Assembly (NCBI RefSeq): GCF_003992675.1
Contig: NZ_RZMZ01000015.1
Location: forward strand, 496,001 to 560,000
Length of the DNA stretch: 64,000 nucleotides
Direction: 5' to 3'
Source of the DNA: Flagellimonas marinaquae
Lineage (GTDB): Bacteria > Bacteroidota > Bacteroidia > Flavobacteriales > Flavobacteriaceae
Below are positions 29,093 to 36,954 of the stretch, piece by piece; position 1 is the first letter of the stretch; each line of letters begins with the position of its first letter. The notes under the pieces were generated by a model, which worked only from the letters and a program-made list of their open reading frames with translations, did not search any database and was not told where the DNA came from. Both the position numbers and the translations under genes were made by a program.

Positions 29093-30421
29093 TCAGTGGG
29101 TTAGGGGTATGGTCTTTAATCGGTTGTTCTTTCTTAAATAGGCCTCTACGATAAAAGTGGTGTTTTCATCACTTTTCATTGGGGTCATTATCGATTCTAA
29201 GATATGAATATTATTGACTTGGTGGTTGAGTTCCACAAATCCAAACCCTTGAAGCCTGCCGTTTTTTATGAGAATGAAACTGCGTTCCCCGGTTTGCCTA
29301 CCACGGTCTGTCAATGCAATGTCCTTATTTTGGATGCTATATTTCTCAAAAACGGCATGGACTTTTTCATTGCAGTTCATTACGGTACCTTTATTTTGCT
29401 GTGGCATGCAGCCTTCCTTACCCAAAGAGGAGGGGCAAAGCTCAAATTCATCCGATATTTTACTCAGAAAGCTCTTGGCAGCATCCGTTCCATTGAACGC
29501 CATCTTTTTGTGCTCCAAGGAGCTGTTTTTTTCTACATCAAGTATAATGTGTTCTGTCCCATTTTGACTAAAATCTATGGTATGGGTAAAAAGCTTTTTC
29601 GTGGAAACATGGTTGTACCGGGGTCGGTTCTTTTTCTGCTCCCAATAAGCCTTTAAAATGGCAATCAATTCACTGCCAGTTTTTTCGTAAGTTACTTTTT
29701 TGGTCTCTTTTTGAAGTTTGCGGGCAATTTTACCCACATTGGTGAAATGTTGGTTCACCCGTTTCTTGATATCATTGGTTTTCCCAATAAAGATGATTTC
29801 TCCATCCTTGTCGTGCATATAATAAACACCTGTTTCGGAGGGTAGCCCAAACACCATGTCCAGCTGATTTGGGGAAAGCTCCCCGTGGGTTTCTTCGCGA
29901 ATGACCTCGGTGATGATTTTTTTGTCAGAATCCTTATCCAACAACAACTTAAAAAGCTTCAAGGTCGCCAGGGCATCACCGTTGGCACGGTGCCTATCGC
30001 TCATGGGAATACCGAGAGAGCGTGCCAATTTGCCCAGGCTGTGGGATTCAGCCTCTGGGATGAGCTGTTTGGAAAGGTCTACCGTACAGAGCGTCTTTCG
30101 CTGAAAATCGTACCCTAAACGCCTAAACTCGGTACGTAGGATGCGATAATCGAACTGTGCATTATGAGCGACCAAAACTGTTCCTTCAGTAATTTCTACG
30201 ATGCGTTTGGCCACTTCGTGGAATTTGGGCGCTGAGCGAAGCATTTTATTGTTGATACCGGTCAATTTGGCCACGAATGGCTGTATTTCCCGTTCCGGAT
30301 TGATCAAACAGATGAATTTGTCCACGACCTTATGCCCGTCAAACTTGTGGATGGCAATTTCGGTAATGCCTTCCTCATTGTATTTTCCTCCCGTGCTTTC
30401 AATGTCGAGTATGGCGTACAT
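29093..30421 (-). CDS. DEDD exonuclease fused to GIY-YIG endonuclease-like domain
   Basis: The N-terminal 170 residues are a DnaQ-type 3'-5' exonuclease: motif I DIES (Asp6, Glu8), motif II VAHNAQFDYRIL and motif III HRANGDALATLKL. A GIY-YIG-like domain follows near residue 200 (GVYYMHD, then IIFIGKTNDIKKRV), as in the UvrC N terminus and Cho. The C-terminal 150 residues match no domain I know but include CPSSLGKEGCMPQQ. This exonuclease-GIY-YIG fusion is a known bacterial architecture thought to act in DNA repair. The start gives MYAILDIEST, right at the exonuclease strand. Confidence 0.9.
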   Translation of the reverse strand: MYAILDIESTGGKYNEEGITEIAIHKFDGHKVVDKFICLINPEREIQPFVAKLTGINNKMLRSAPKFHEVAKRIVEITEGTVLVAHNAQFDYRILRTEFRRLGYDFQRKTLCTVDLSKQLIPEAESHSLGKLARSLGIPMSDRHRANGDALATLKLFKLLLDKDSDKKIITEVIREETHGELSPNQLDMVFGLPSETGVYYMHDKDGEIIFIGKTNDIKKRVNQHFTNVGKIARKLQKETKKVTYEKTGSELIAILKAYWEQKKNRPRYNHVSTKKLFTHTIDFSQNGTEHIILDVEKNSSLEHKKMAFNGTDAAKSFLSKISDEFELCPSSLGKEGCMPQQNKGTVMNCNEKVHAVFEKYSIQNKDIALTDRGRQTGERSFILIKNGRLQGFGFVELNHQVNNIHILESIMTPMKSDENTTFIVEAYLRKNNRLKTIPLTH

Positions 30422-30435
30422 GGAAAAATTTCTGC

Positions 30436-31095
30436 TTATGCGTAGTTTCTAGCCCCAAATATACTGCTTCCTATCCGCACCATGGTACTTCCTTCCTCAA
30501 TGGCAACCGTGTAATCACCGCTCATGCCCATGGAAAGGATGTTGATGTCGGTCAATTTGATCTTAAGGTCATCGTACATGGATTTGAGTTGGGCAAACTC
30601 CCTGCGTACTTGGTTCATGTCATCCGTAAAGGTCGCCATACCCATCAAACCAACAATTTTGATATGCTCTAGGGCTTTAAATTCCTCAGAATCGATAAGC
30701 TCGTGCAACTCTGCCTTGTCCAGGCCAAATTTGGTATCCTCTTCTGCGATGTGAATTTGCAGCAAGCAGGGGATTACGCGGTCGTGCTTTTTTGCCTGTT
30801 TGTTGATTTCCTTCAATAGGCGCGGGCTATCGACCCCGTGAATAAGAGAGACGAACTCGGCCATATACTTTACTTTGTTGCGCTGCACGTGGCCAATCAT
30901 GTGCCATTCGATGTCCTTGGGCAAGTCTTCCCACTTTTGGACCATCTCTTGCACTTTGTTTTCTCCAAAAACACGTTGTCCAGCTTCGTAAGCCTCCATG
31001 ATGTCCTCATTGGGCTTGGTTTTGGAAACGGCGACCAAGGTCACGCCTTCGGGCAGTTCAGATTTTATATTTGTAAGGTTATCTTTTACGGACAT
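30436..31095 (-). CDS. YggS-family pyridoxal-phosphate homeostasis protein
   Basis: This is a single PLP-binding TIM-barrel domain of the YggS/PROSC family, which balances free pyridoxal phosphate rather than catalysing a known reaction. The PLP lysine is in VAVSKTKPNEDI near residue 26; GQRVFGENKVQEMVQKWE, IEWHMIGHVQRNKVKYM and GLMGMATFTDD follow, with the phosphate loop LSMGMSGDYTVAIEEGSTMVRIG shown here by its parts GMSGDYTVAI and GSTMVRIGSSIFG. The length of 219 is standard. It is separated from the exonuclease gene by 14 bases. Confidence 0.94.
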   Translation of the reverse strand: MSVKDNLTNIKSELPEGVTLVAVSKTKPNEDIMEAYEAGQRVFGENKVQEMVQKWEDLPKDIEWHMIGHVQRNKVKYMAEFVSLIHGVDSPRLLKEINKQAKKHDRVIPCLLQIHIAEEDTKFGLDKAELHELIDSEEFKALEHIKIVGLMGMATFTDDMNQVRREFAQLKSMYDDLKIKLTDINILSMGMSGDYTVAIEEGSTMVRIGSSIFGARNYA

Positions 31096-31107
31096 AGTTT
31101 AATTAAT

Positions 31108-31169
31108 GTCATTCCGCACGTGGTACGGAATCTTTTAGATTTATGGATTCCCGCTTTCGCAGGAATGAC
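31108..31169. repeat. Intergenic palindromic repeat with GTCATTCC/GGAATGAC ends
   Basis: The outer arms GTCATTCC (31108-31115) and GGAATGAC (31162-31169) are perfect inverse copies; an inner pair GGAATC (31127-31132) and GATTCC (31146-31151) nests inside. The element fills most of the gap between two genes transcribed leftward. A half copy, GGAATGAC, recurs at 33344-33351. It has no T tract and is a repetitive extragenic element rather than a terminator. Confidence 0.7.
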
Positions 31170-31173
31170 AGTT

Positions 31174-32409
31174 TTACAATTCATAAATAGCCAGCCCACT
31201 GCGGAGCTTAGGCTCAATATACGTGCTTTTTGGGGGCATTACCAAACCTGCATCGGCAATAGCCTTGATTTCCTGCACGGTTGTGGGAACCAAGCTAAAA
31301 CCTACGGCAAAATTGCCAGAATCCACCAAATCCTTCATTTGGATGAGGTTGTTTTTACCATAACCGTAGCAAATCCGTTTATCGTTTCTCAAATCGGTGA
31401 TACCTAAAATGGGCTCCAAAACCGTTTTGTACAGGATTTGGGTGTCCAAACGGCTCAGCGCATCGGTAAATTCATGATTCGTTTGCCGAAAATGCAGCGT
31501 ATAGAACTCGCCTTCCAAATACATGCTGAATTCATGTTTTTTGGACGGTTTGCACAGCCCATTCTCCCGTTTCTCTATGCGAAAATGCTCATCCAACTGA
31601 ATCAGGAACTCCTTTTTAGAGTAGCCGTTCAAATCCTTTACCATGCGGTTGAATTCTGAAATACGCATCTGCGATTCGGGAATCAGGTAGGCCATGAAAT
31701 AGTTGTAGGCTTCCTCCCCTGAATGATTAGGGTTTTCCGATTTTTTCAGGTCGGCCAACAGACTGGATGATGCGCTTCTATGGTGCCCATCGGCAATGTA
31801 AAGTGCATCGAGACCCCCAAAGGCCTTTTCCAGTTTCTCAATCCCCTCGGGATACGAGATTTTCCATAGTTTATGGTTCACCCGGTCCGTTGTGGTAAAA
31901 TCGTACTCGGGTTTTCGTTCGATTTTGCGTTGAAAGATCTCATCCACGGTTTCATTGTCCTCGTAGGTCATCAAAACGGGTTCTGCGTTAAAGCCTACGG
32001 TATGCAAATAATCGGCAAAGAGCTCCTCTCGGTCTTGTATGGTATCCTCGTGCTTTTTGATGACATTGTTACGGTAGTCGTCCACACTGCAAGCACAGAA
32101 AAAACCAAGACTTTTAAAATCGTTTTTTGTGATTTGATATAAATAAAAACTGGGCTCCTCGTCCTTTTGGAAGACATTTTCCTCCAAAAATTCCAAATAC
32201 CGATTGTGCACCAAGCCAAACCGTTCTTTTCCCTTGATGTTCTTTTCAAATTTGAACCCAGGGTTGATGATGTGCAAAAACGAGAACGGGTTGTACTGCA
32301 ATATCGCTTTCAGCTCCTCTTTGGAATATTCTTCGTAGGAGCGCGATGCCACAAAAAAAGCTTTGTCCTTTGTAGGGCGGATGGCCTTAAAAGGTTTTAC
32401 AAGTGCCAT
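31174..32409 (-). CDS. DUF1015 family protein
   Basis: The 411-residue protein begins MALVKPFKAIRPTKDKA and carries the DUF1015 hallmarks: a proline-rich early region, YLYQITKNDFKSLGFFCAC, HEDTIQDREE and the central LYIADGHHRSASSSLLADL (histidine-rich ADGHHR). The family is cytosolic and often found beside serine biosynthesis genes in other bacteria; it is linked to kinase or transferase-like activity only loosely. It lies 6 bases after the hydroxyacyl-CoA dehydrogenase gene and before the palindromic repeat. Confidence 0.9.
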   Translation of the reverse strand: MALVKPFKAIRPTKDKAFFVASRSYEEYSKEELKAILQYNPFSFLHIINPGFKFEKNIKGKERFGLVHNRYLEFLEENVFQKDEEPSFYLYQITKNDFKSLGFFCACSVDDYRNNVIKKHEDTIQDREELFADYLHTVGFNAEPVLMTYEDNETVDEIFQRKIERKPEYDFTTTDRVNHKLWKISYPEGIEKLEKAFGGLDALYIADGHHRSASSSLLADLKKSENPNHSGEEAYNYFMAYLIPESQMRISEFNRMVKDLNGYSKKEFLIQLDEHFRIEKRENGLCKPSKKHEFSMYLEGEFYTLHFRQTNHEFTDALSRLDTQILYKTVLEPILGITDLRNDKRICYGYGKNNLIQMKDLVDSGNFAVGFSLVPTTVQEIKAIADAGLVMPPKSTYIEPKLRSGLAIYEL

Positions 32410-32415
32410 ACATTC

Positions 32416-33303
32416 TTATTTGAATTGCGCAGAAACGGTTTCGGCCTTTTTGGATTCGGAATAATCGTAAAAGCCTTCGCCCGATTTCACCCCCAGTTTG
32501 CCTGCCATCACCATGTTAACAAGTAGCGGACAAGGGGCGTATTTTGGGTTTTTGAATCCATCGTACATGACGTTCAGAATAGAGAGGCATACATCCAATC
32601 CAATAAAATCCGCCAGTTGCAAAGGACCCATGGGGTGTGCCATGCCCAATTTCATCACAGTATCGATTTCTTCCACACCAGCCACGCCGTTGTACAAGGT
32701 CTCTATGGATTCATTGATCATGGGCATCAAAATACGATTGGCCACAAACCCGGGGTAATCGTTTACCTCGGTAGGGGTTTTACCCAGTTTTTTGGAAAGT
32801 TCCATAATGGTTTCCGTAACCTCATCCGAAGTGCTGTACCCACGGATGATTTCCACCAACCTCATAATGGGAACTGGATTCATAAAGTGCATGCCGATCA
32901 CTTTTTCGGGACGATTCGTAGCCGCACCGATTTGGGTGATGGAAATGGAAGACGTATTGGTGGCCAAAATGGTCTTTGACTGACATACCTCATCCAAATC
33001 CTTGAAAATCCGAAGTTTAATATCCAAGTTCTCCGTTGCTGCTTCAACCACCAAATCCGTGTTCGAAACCCCTTCTTTCAGGTTGGTATAGGTGATAATG
33101 TTGCCAAGTGTAGCTTCTTTTTTGGATGCATCGATGACCTCTTTGGTCATCATCCGGTCCAAGTTTTTGGTAATGGTGGCCAACCCTTTGTCCAAGGAAG
33201 CTTGGGAAATATCCACCAAATTGACTTTGTATCCGTTCTGTGCAAAAACATGGGCGATTCCGTTTCCCATTGTTCCTGCTCCAATAACCGCTATTTGTTT
33301 CAT
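32416..33303 (-). CDS. 3-hydroxybutyryl-CoA dehydrogenase-type enzyme
   Basis: An NAD(P)-binding Rossmann domain (IAVIGAGTMGNGIAHVFAQNG) and the helical C-terminal domain of 3-hydroxyacyl-CoA dehydrogenases are present. Motifs include the NAD-binding segment TNTSSISITQIGA, the catalytic histidine in GMHFMNPVPIMRLVEII, and PGFVANRILMPMINE. At 295 residues it is the single-domain Hbd/PaaH type, acting on short-chain 3-hydroxyacyl-CoA in butyrate, phenylacetate or fatty-acid metabolism. The neighbours do not show which pathway. Confidence 0.93.
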   Translation of the reverse strand: MKQIAVIGAGTMGNGIAHVFAQNGYKVNLVDISQASLDKGLATITKNLDRMMTKEVIDASKKEATLGNIITYTNLKEGVSNTDLVVEAATENLDIKLRIFKDLDEVCQSKTILATNTSSISITQIGAATNRPEKVIGMHFMNPVPIMRLVEIIRGYSTSDEVTETIMELSKKLGKTPTEVNDYPGFVANRILMPMINESIETLYNGVAGVEEIDTVMKLGMAHPMGPLQLADFIGLDVCLSILNVMYDGFKNPKYAPCPLLVNMVMAGKLGVKSGEGFYDYSESKKAETVSAQFK

Positions 33304-33356
33304 AAATCCGTATTTAAAATTGTGGTCTATCCGAAGGTATTCCGGAATGACGACGA

Positions 33357-34322
33357 TTAATTATCAAATGATGCAATGATTTGAAGGGCCACACGCAGGG
33401 CATTGGTGCCTTGTTCCAAACTGACAACGGGTTCTGTGTCGTTGTTAATAGCATCAGCAAAGGTCTCCAATTCGTCCAAAATGGCATTGTTTACATCTAT
33501 TTCGGGGTTTTCAAAATAGATTTGCTTCTTTTCACCTTCGGCGTTTTGTAGGATCATATCAAAATCGCCGGGATTTTCGGGAGCGTCCTTCATTTTGACG
33601 ACTTCCACTTTTTTCTCCAAGAAATCAACCGAAATATAGGCATCGCGCTGAAAGAAACGTGACTTTCGCATATTCTTCAGCGAAATACGGCTCGAGGTAA
33701 GGTTGGCCACGCAGCCGTTTTTGAACTGGATGCGTGCATTGGCAATATCGGGTGATTGGCTGATGACAGAAACACCACTTGCATTGATTTTTTCCACTTC
33801 GGAAGGCACCACGCTCAAAATCGCATCAATATCGTGGATCATCAAATCCAGCACTACGGGAACATCCGTTCCACGCGGATTGAATTCCGCCAAACGATGC
33901 GTTTCGATAAACATCGGGTTCTCGATTTTGTCCTTCACGGCCAAAAAAGCAGGATTAAATCGCTCCACATGGCCAACTTGGCCCTTAACACCGTGTTTTT
34001 TGGAAAGTTCGAGCAATTGTTCTGCTTCTTCCAAAGTGTTGGTAATTGGCTTCTCAATAAAGATATGCCTACCTTTTTCAATGGCCTTTTTGGCACAATC
34101 AAAATGGGAAAGGGTGGGTGTCACTATATCGACCACATCAACGGCGTCAATCAAATTGTTGATATTGTCGTAATGGGTGTATCCAAATTCGGCAGCTACC
34201 TTTTTGGCATTGATCTCATCGGGATCATAAAACCCAACAAGTTCATATTTATCCGATTGGTTTAAGAGCCTGAGGTGAATTTTTCCTAAATGTCCCGCAC
34301 CGAGGACACCAACTTTTAGCAT
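33357..34322 (-). CDS. Gfo/Idh/MocA family oxidoreductase
   Basis: The N-terminal Rossmann domain is LKVGVLGAGHLGKIHLRLL, followed by VDIVTPTLSHFDCAKKAIEKG and the catalytic-lysine motif HIFIEKPITNTLEEA, all typical of the family; the C-terminal domain (from about 130) includes GHVERFNPAFLAV and DLMIHDIDAILS. Members oxidise or reduce sugars and sugar nucleotides. The frame is open 15 codons further, but the ATG at 34322 starts MLKVGVLGAG and is preceded by a -7 element. The substrate is unknown. Confidence 0.93.
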   Translation of the reverse strand: MLKVGVLGAGHLGKIHLRLLNQSDKYELVGFYDPDEINAKKVAAEFGYTHYDNINNLIDAVDVVDIVTPTLSHFDCAKKAIEKGRHIFIEKPITNTLEEAEQLLELSKKHGVKGQVGHVERFNPAFLAVKDKIENPMFIETHRLAEFNPRGTDVPVVLDLMIHDIDAILSVVPSEVEKINASGVSVISQSPDIANARIQFKNGCVANLTSSRISLKNMRKSRFFQRDAYISVDFLEKKVEVVKMKDAPENPGDFDMILQNAEGEKKQIYFENPEIDVNNAILDELETFADAINNDTEPVVSLEQGTNALRVALQIIASFDN

Positions 34323-34337
34323 ATGACCTGTTTTCGT

Positions 34338-34345
34338 CAAAAATA
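34338..34345 (-). promoter_or_regulatory. Promoter -7 element (TATTTTTG) of the Gfo/Idh gene
   Basis: On the minus strand TATTTTTG matches TAnnTTTG and ends 15 bases before the ATG at 34322. A TTG (complement of 34367-34369) lies 21 bases upstream, close to the usual spacing. Confidence 0.5.
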
Positions 34346-34437
34346 CGGATATGATGGCAGTTTCCACAAATTTTTGAACGGAACTAAGGGGATATTTTTA
34401 GGGAACTTTTTAACTTCGCCCCACCAGACCAGATAGC

Positions 34438-35079
34438 ATGAAGGATACGCTCAAACATAGGGGAATGCGCAAGAACTTGGCGGATGTTGTTGCCGCTAAA
34501 GGGATTACGGACAAAAAGGTGTTGGAGGCGATACGAACGGTTCCCAGGCATTTGTTTTTGGATAGTGGTTTCGAAGATCATGCGTATCAGGATAAAGCTT
34601 TTCCCATCGGGGCCGACCAAACCATTTCTCAGCCTTATACGGTGGCATTCCAGACCGAATTATTAGAGGTGAAGCCCAACGATAAGATTTTGGAAATAGG
34701 CACGGGTAGCGGTTACCAAACGGCTGTTTTGATGCATTTACGGGCCAAGGTCTATACCATTGAACGTCAATTGGAACTGTTTAAGACCACCAAATTGTTC
34801 TTCAATAAAATGCATTACCGCCCTAAAAAAATGATTTTCGGGGATGGCTACAAGGGATTGCCAGAAGAAGCACCGTACGATGGTATTATTGTCACTGCCG
34901 GCGCACCAGAAGTTCCAAAACCCCTACTGTCACAGTTGAAAGTAGGGGGTAGGCTGGTAATCCCAGTAGGGGTTAACGAACAAATCATGACCTTGTTTGT
35001 TCGCAAGTCAGAAAAGGAATTCGAAAAGAAAGAATTCGGTTCGTTCCGGTTCGTTCCCTTGTTGGAGGATAAAAACTAA
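34438..35079 (+). CDS. pcm: Protein-L-isoaspartate O-methyltransferase
   Basis: Pcm methylates damaged L-isoaspartyl residues so that they can revert to aspartate. Family motifs are [29 protein letters not shown] near residue 50 (the substrate-binding segment, here given by its core [11 protein letters not shown]), [13 protein letters not shown] for SAM binding, [20 protein letters not shown] and GGRLVIPVG. The length of 213 is typical. It diverges from the oxidoreductase and its TAA overlaps the TAG of smpB on the other strand by two bases, with no room for a terminator between them. Confidence 0.95.
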   Translation: MKDTLKHRGMRKNLADVVAAKGITDKKVLEAIRTVPRHLFLDSGFEDHAYQDKAFPIGADQTISQPYTVAFQTELLEVKPNDKILEIGTGSGYQTAVLMHLRAKVYTIERQLELFKTTKLFFNKMHYRPKKMIFGDGYKGLPEEAPYDGIIVTAGAPEVPKPLLSQLKVGGRLVIPVGVNEQIMTLFVRKSEKEFEKKEFGSFRFVPLLEDKN

Positions 35080-35537
35080 TTATTGAAACTCTTTTTGATT
35101 CGGGACAAATTGCGTTTGTTGTCCCTGTCTTTGATGGTTTCCCGCTTGTCGTACAATTTTTTACCCTTGGCCAGGCCGATGTTCATTTTAGCCAAACCCC
35201 TGTCATTGATAAAGACTTTGAGCGGAACAATGGTGAGTCCAGTGGTGGCCACCTCCTTTTGGAGTTTTTTGAGCTCCCTTTTGTTGAGCAACAATTTACG
35301 GACGGCCTTCGGGGCGTGATTAAAATGGCTGGCGTGGGTATATTCATCGATCTGCATATTCACGACAAACAGTTCGCCTTTGTCATTGAACTCGCAAAAG
35401 CTTTGCGAAATGGAAGCCTTGCCCAAACGAAGCGATTTAATTTCGGTACCCCCCAAGACGATACCCGCCGTGTAGGTGTCCAAAATTTCATAATCAAATC
35501 GGGCTCTTCTATTTTTTATGTTGATATTTTGCTGCAT
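35076..35537 (-). CDS. smpB: SsrA-binding protein SmpB
   Basis: SmpB delivers tmRNA to stalled ribosomes. The N terminus [19 protein letters not shown], the conserved [24 protein letters not shown]-type [15 protein letters not shown], and the C-terminal [18 protein letters not shown] are clear. The open frame starts three codons earlier; the ATG at 35537 is preferred because a promoter -7 element (TATTTTTG) ends 6 bases before it, which would also make the message leaderless. The ssrA gene is not in the window. Confidence 0.95.
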   Translation of the reverse strand: MQQNINIKNRRARFDYEILDTYTAGIVLGGTEIKSLRLGKASISQSFCEFNDKGELFVVNMQIDEYTHASHFNHAPKAVRKLLLNKRELKKLQKEVATTGLTIVPLKVFINDRGLAKMNIGLAKGKKLYDKRETIKDRDNKRNLSRIKKSFNN

Positions 35538-35543
35538 CTGACA

Positions 35544-35551
35544 CAAAAATA
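35544..35551 (-). promoter_or_regulatory. Promoter -7 element of smpB (TATTTTTG)
   Basis: Read on the minus strand this is a full match to TAnnTTTG. The spacing to the ATG at 35537 is only 6 bases, so the transcript should begin at or next to the start codon. Confidence 0.5.
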
Positions 35552-35617
35552 TAAACTCTTTGCCAAGAAAATTGTAATGTTACGCTAGATTTTACGAATA
35601 AGTACCCAAACAACCTT

Positions 35618-36355
35618 ATGAAACGACTTTTAATTCTTCTAGTACTTGTTTTTGCTATTGGATGCAAACCAGAAGCCAAAGAACAACCAACTGCCCAGGA
35701 AATCGTAGATAATTCCATAGCCGATAGTGGAGGAAAACTGTTTGACGACCATACGGTGACTTTTGATTTTAGGGATAAACGTTATGTTTCCGAAAATGTG
35801 GATGGCCAAAGGGTCTTTAAACGGATTTCGGATTTGGATACAACCACCATCACCGATATCAAAAGAGGTGATGATTTTGAACGCTACGTGAACGATTCCT
35901 TGGTGAAGGTGCACGATACCATGGCGGTGAAGTATGCCAATTCCATCAACTCGGTGCATTATTTTGTACGGTTGCCCTATGGTTTAAACGATGCCGCTGT
36001 CAACATGAAGTTTTTAGGAGAGGAGACGATCGGCAACAAACCTTATTACAAAGTAATAATCACTTTTGACCAGCAGGGAGGAGGCGAAGACTTTGAGGAC
36101 ACATATTTATATTGGTTTGATAAAGAAACGTTTAAGCCCGATTATCTTGCCTATGACTTTCATACAAACGGGGGTGGTCAGCGGTTTAGGAAAGCCTATA
36201 ACGAACGCTATGTGAATGGTATCCGTTTTGTGGACTACGAGAACTATAAGCCTAAAAATAAGGGAACTGACATACTGGAAATTGGTCAATGGTTCGATAA
36301 AGGAGCACTTGAACTCCTGAGCAAGATCGAGTTGGAAAATATCAGAGTAGAGTAG
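35618..36355 (+). CDS. Conserved lipoprotein of unknown function (DUF6503-like)
   Basis: A lipoprotein signal peptide (MKRLLILLVLVFAIGC) is followed by a soluble 230-residue domain with IVDNSIADSGG, VTFDFRDKRYVS, YFVRLPYGLNDAAVN and TYLYWFDKETFKPDYLAYDF. The latter resembles outer-membrane-lipoprotein-carrier-like beta folds that bind hydrophobic ligands. Relatives in Flavobacteriaceae have sometimes been labelled deoxyribose-phosphate aldolase, which nothing in this sequence supports. It is a single gene; the adjacent gene on the right converges with it. Confidence 0.75.
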   Translation: MKRLLILLVLVFAIGCKPEAKEQPTAQEIVDNSIADSGGKLFDDHTVTFDFRDKRYVSENVDGQRVFKRISDLDTTTITDIKRGDDFERYVNDSLVKVHDTMAVKYANSINSVHYFVRLPYGLNDAAVNMKFLGEETIGNKPYYKVIITFDQQGGGEDFEDTYLYWFDKETFKPDYLAYDFHTNGGGQRFRKAYNERYVNGIRFVDYENYKPKNKGTDILEIGQWFDKGALELLSKIELENIRVE

Positions 36356-36357
36356 AC

Positions 36358-36882
36358 CTAATCCATTTTTAATCGGATATCTGTAGGAATTCCATCGATT
36401 ATGCGGACAATAAATAAACTGCTGTTGTCCGAATCATCCATTGCGTCATATTTCTCCATACCGATCATTTTATTCACCAGCATAGGCGTGGTATTGCTAT
36501 GGCCTACCACAAGCACATTTTTCCCTTCGTTCTCCAGTTTGAAGACTTCAATATCCATCTCGCGCGGGTCGTAGTATTTAATATCGATATCTTTTTTGAT
36601 GGAAGTAGGTGCAGCCGTCATCGAAGTACGCTCATAATTGGTGGAATACACCATGTCCAAAGGTATGGGGTCGAAGACTTCGGCCCAACGTATCGCCCTG
36701 TCCAATCCATCCTGATTTAGCTCTGGGTCTGGGTTTTCAGGGTCTGTTCTGTCTTTTTCGGCGTGTCTTATAAAATAGAAGGTAGAAATTACAGGATCTT
36801 CTGCAATTTTCGTATCTTTTTTGCAGCTGATACTTCCAACGAGTATAATTGCAAGGGCAATTAGAGGTTTGATGGTTCGCAT
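36358..36882 (-). CDS. Histidine-phosphatase family lipoprotein
   Basis: The histidine phosphatase fold is shown by FYFIRHAEKDRT (RHAE catalytic motif), STNYERTSMTAAP and the second catalytic histidine in VLVVGHSNTTPML. An N-terminal hydrophobic signal ends in ILVGSISC, so the enzyme should be a lipoprotein on the outer side of the inner or on the outer membrane. The substrate is unknown; the family covers phosphomonoesters from sugar phosphates to phosphohistidine. The upstream start codon in the frame is TTG at 36894; the ATG at 36882 is more likely. Confidence 0.88.
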   Translation of the reverse strand: MRTIKPLIALAIILVGSISCKKDTKIAEDPVISTFYFIRHAEKDRTDPENPDPELNQDGLDRAIRWAEVFDPIPLDMVYSTNYERTSMTAAPTSIKKDIDIKYYDPREMDIEVFKLENEGKNVLVVGHSNTTPMLVNKMIGMEKYDAMDDSDNSSLFIVRIIDGIPTDIRLKMD

Positions 36883-36954
36883 AGTTCTATTCAAAGTTCC
36901 CGTATGTTTTTGTTAATTCGTTTTAAAAGTAACGTTTAATTTTCATTTTCTGGT

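Noticed and set aside
35618..36355. Deoxyribose-phosphate aldolase, as relatives are sometimes labelled
   Set aside because: The protein is a lipoprotein with no TIM-barrel lysine motif of DeoC; the label is not supported.
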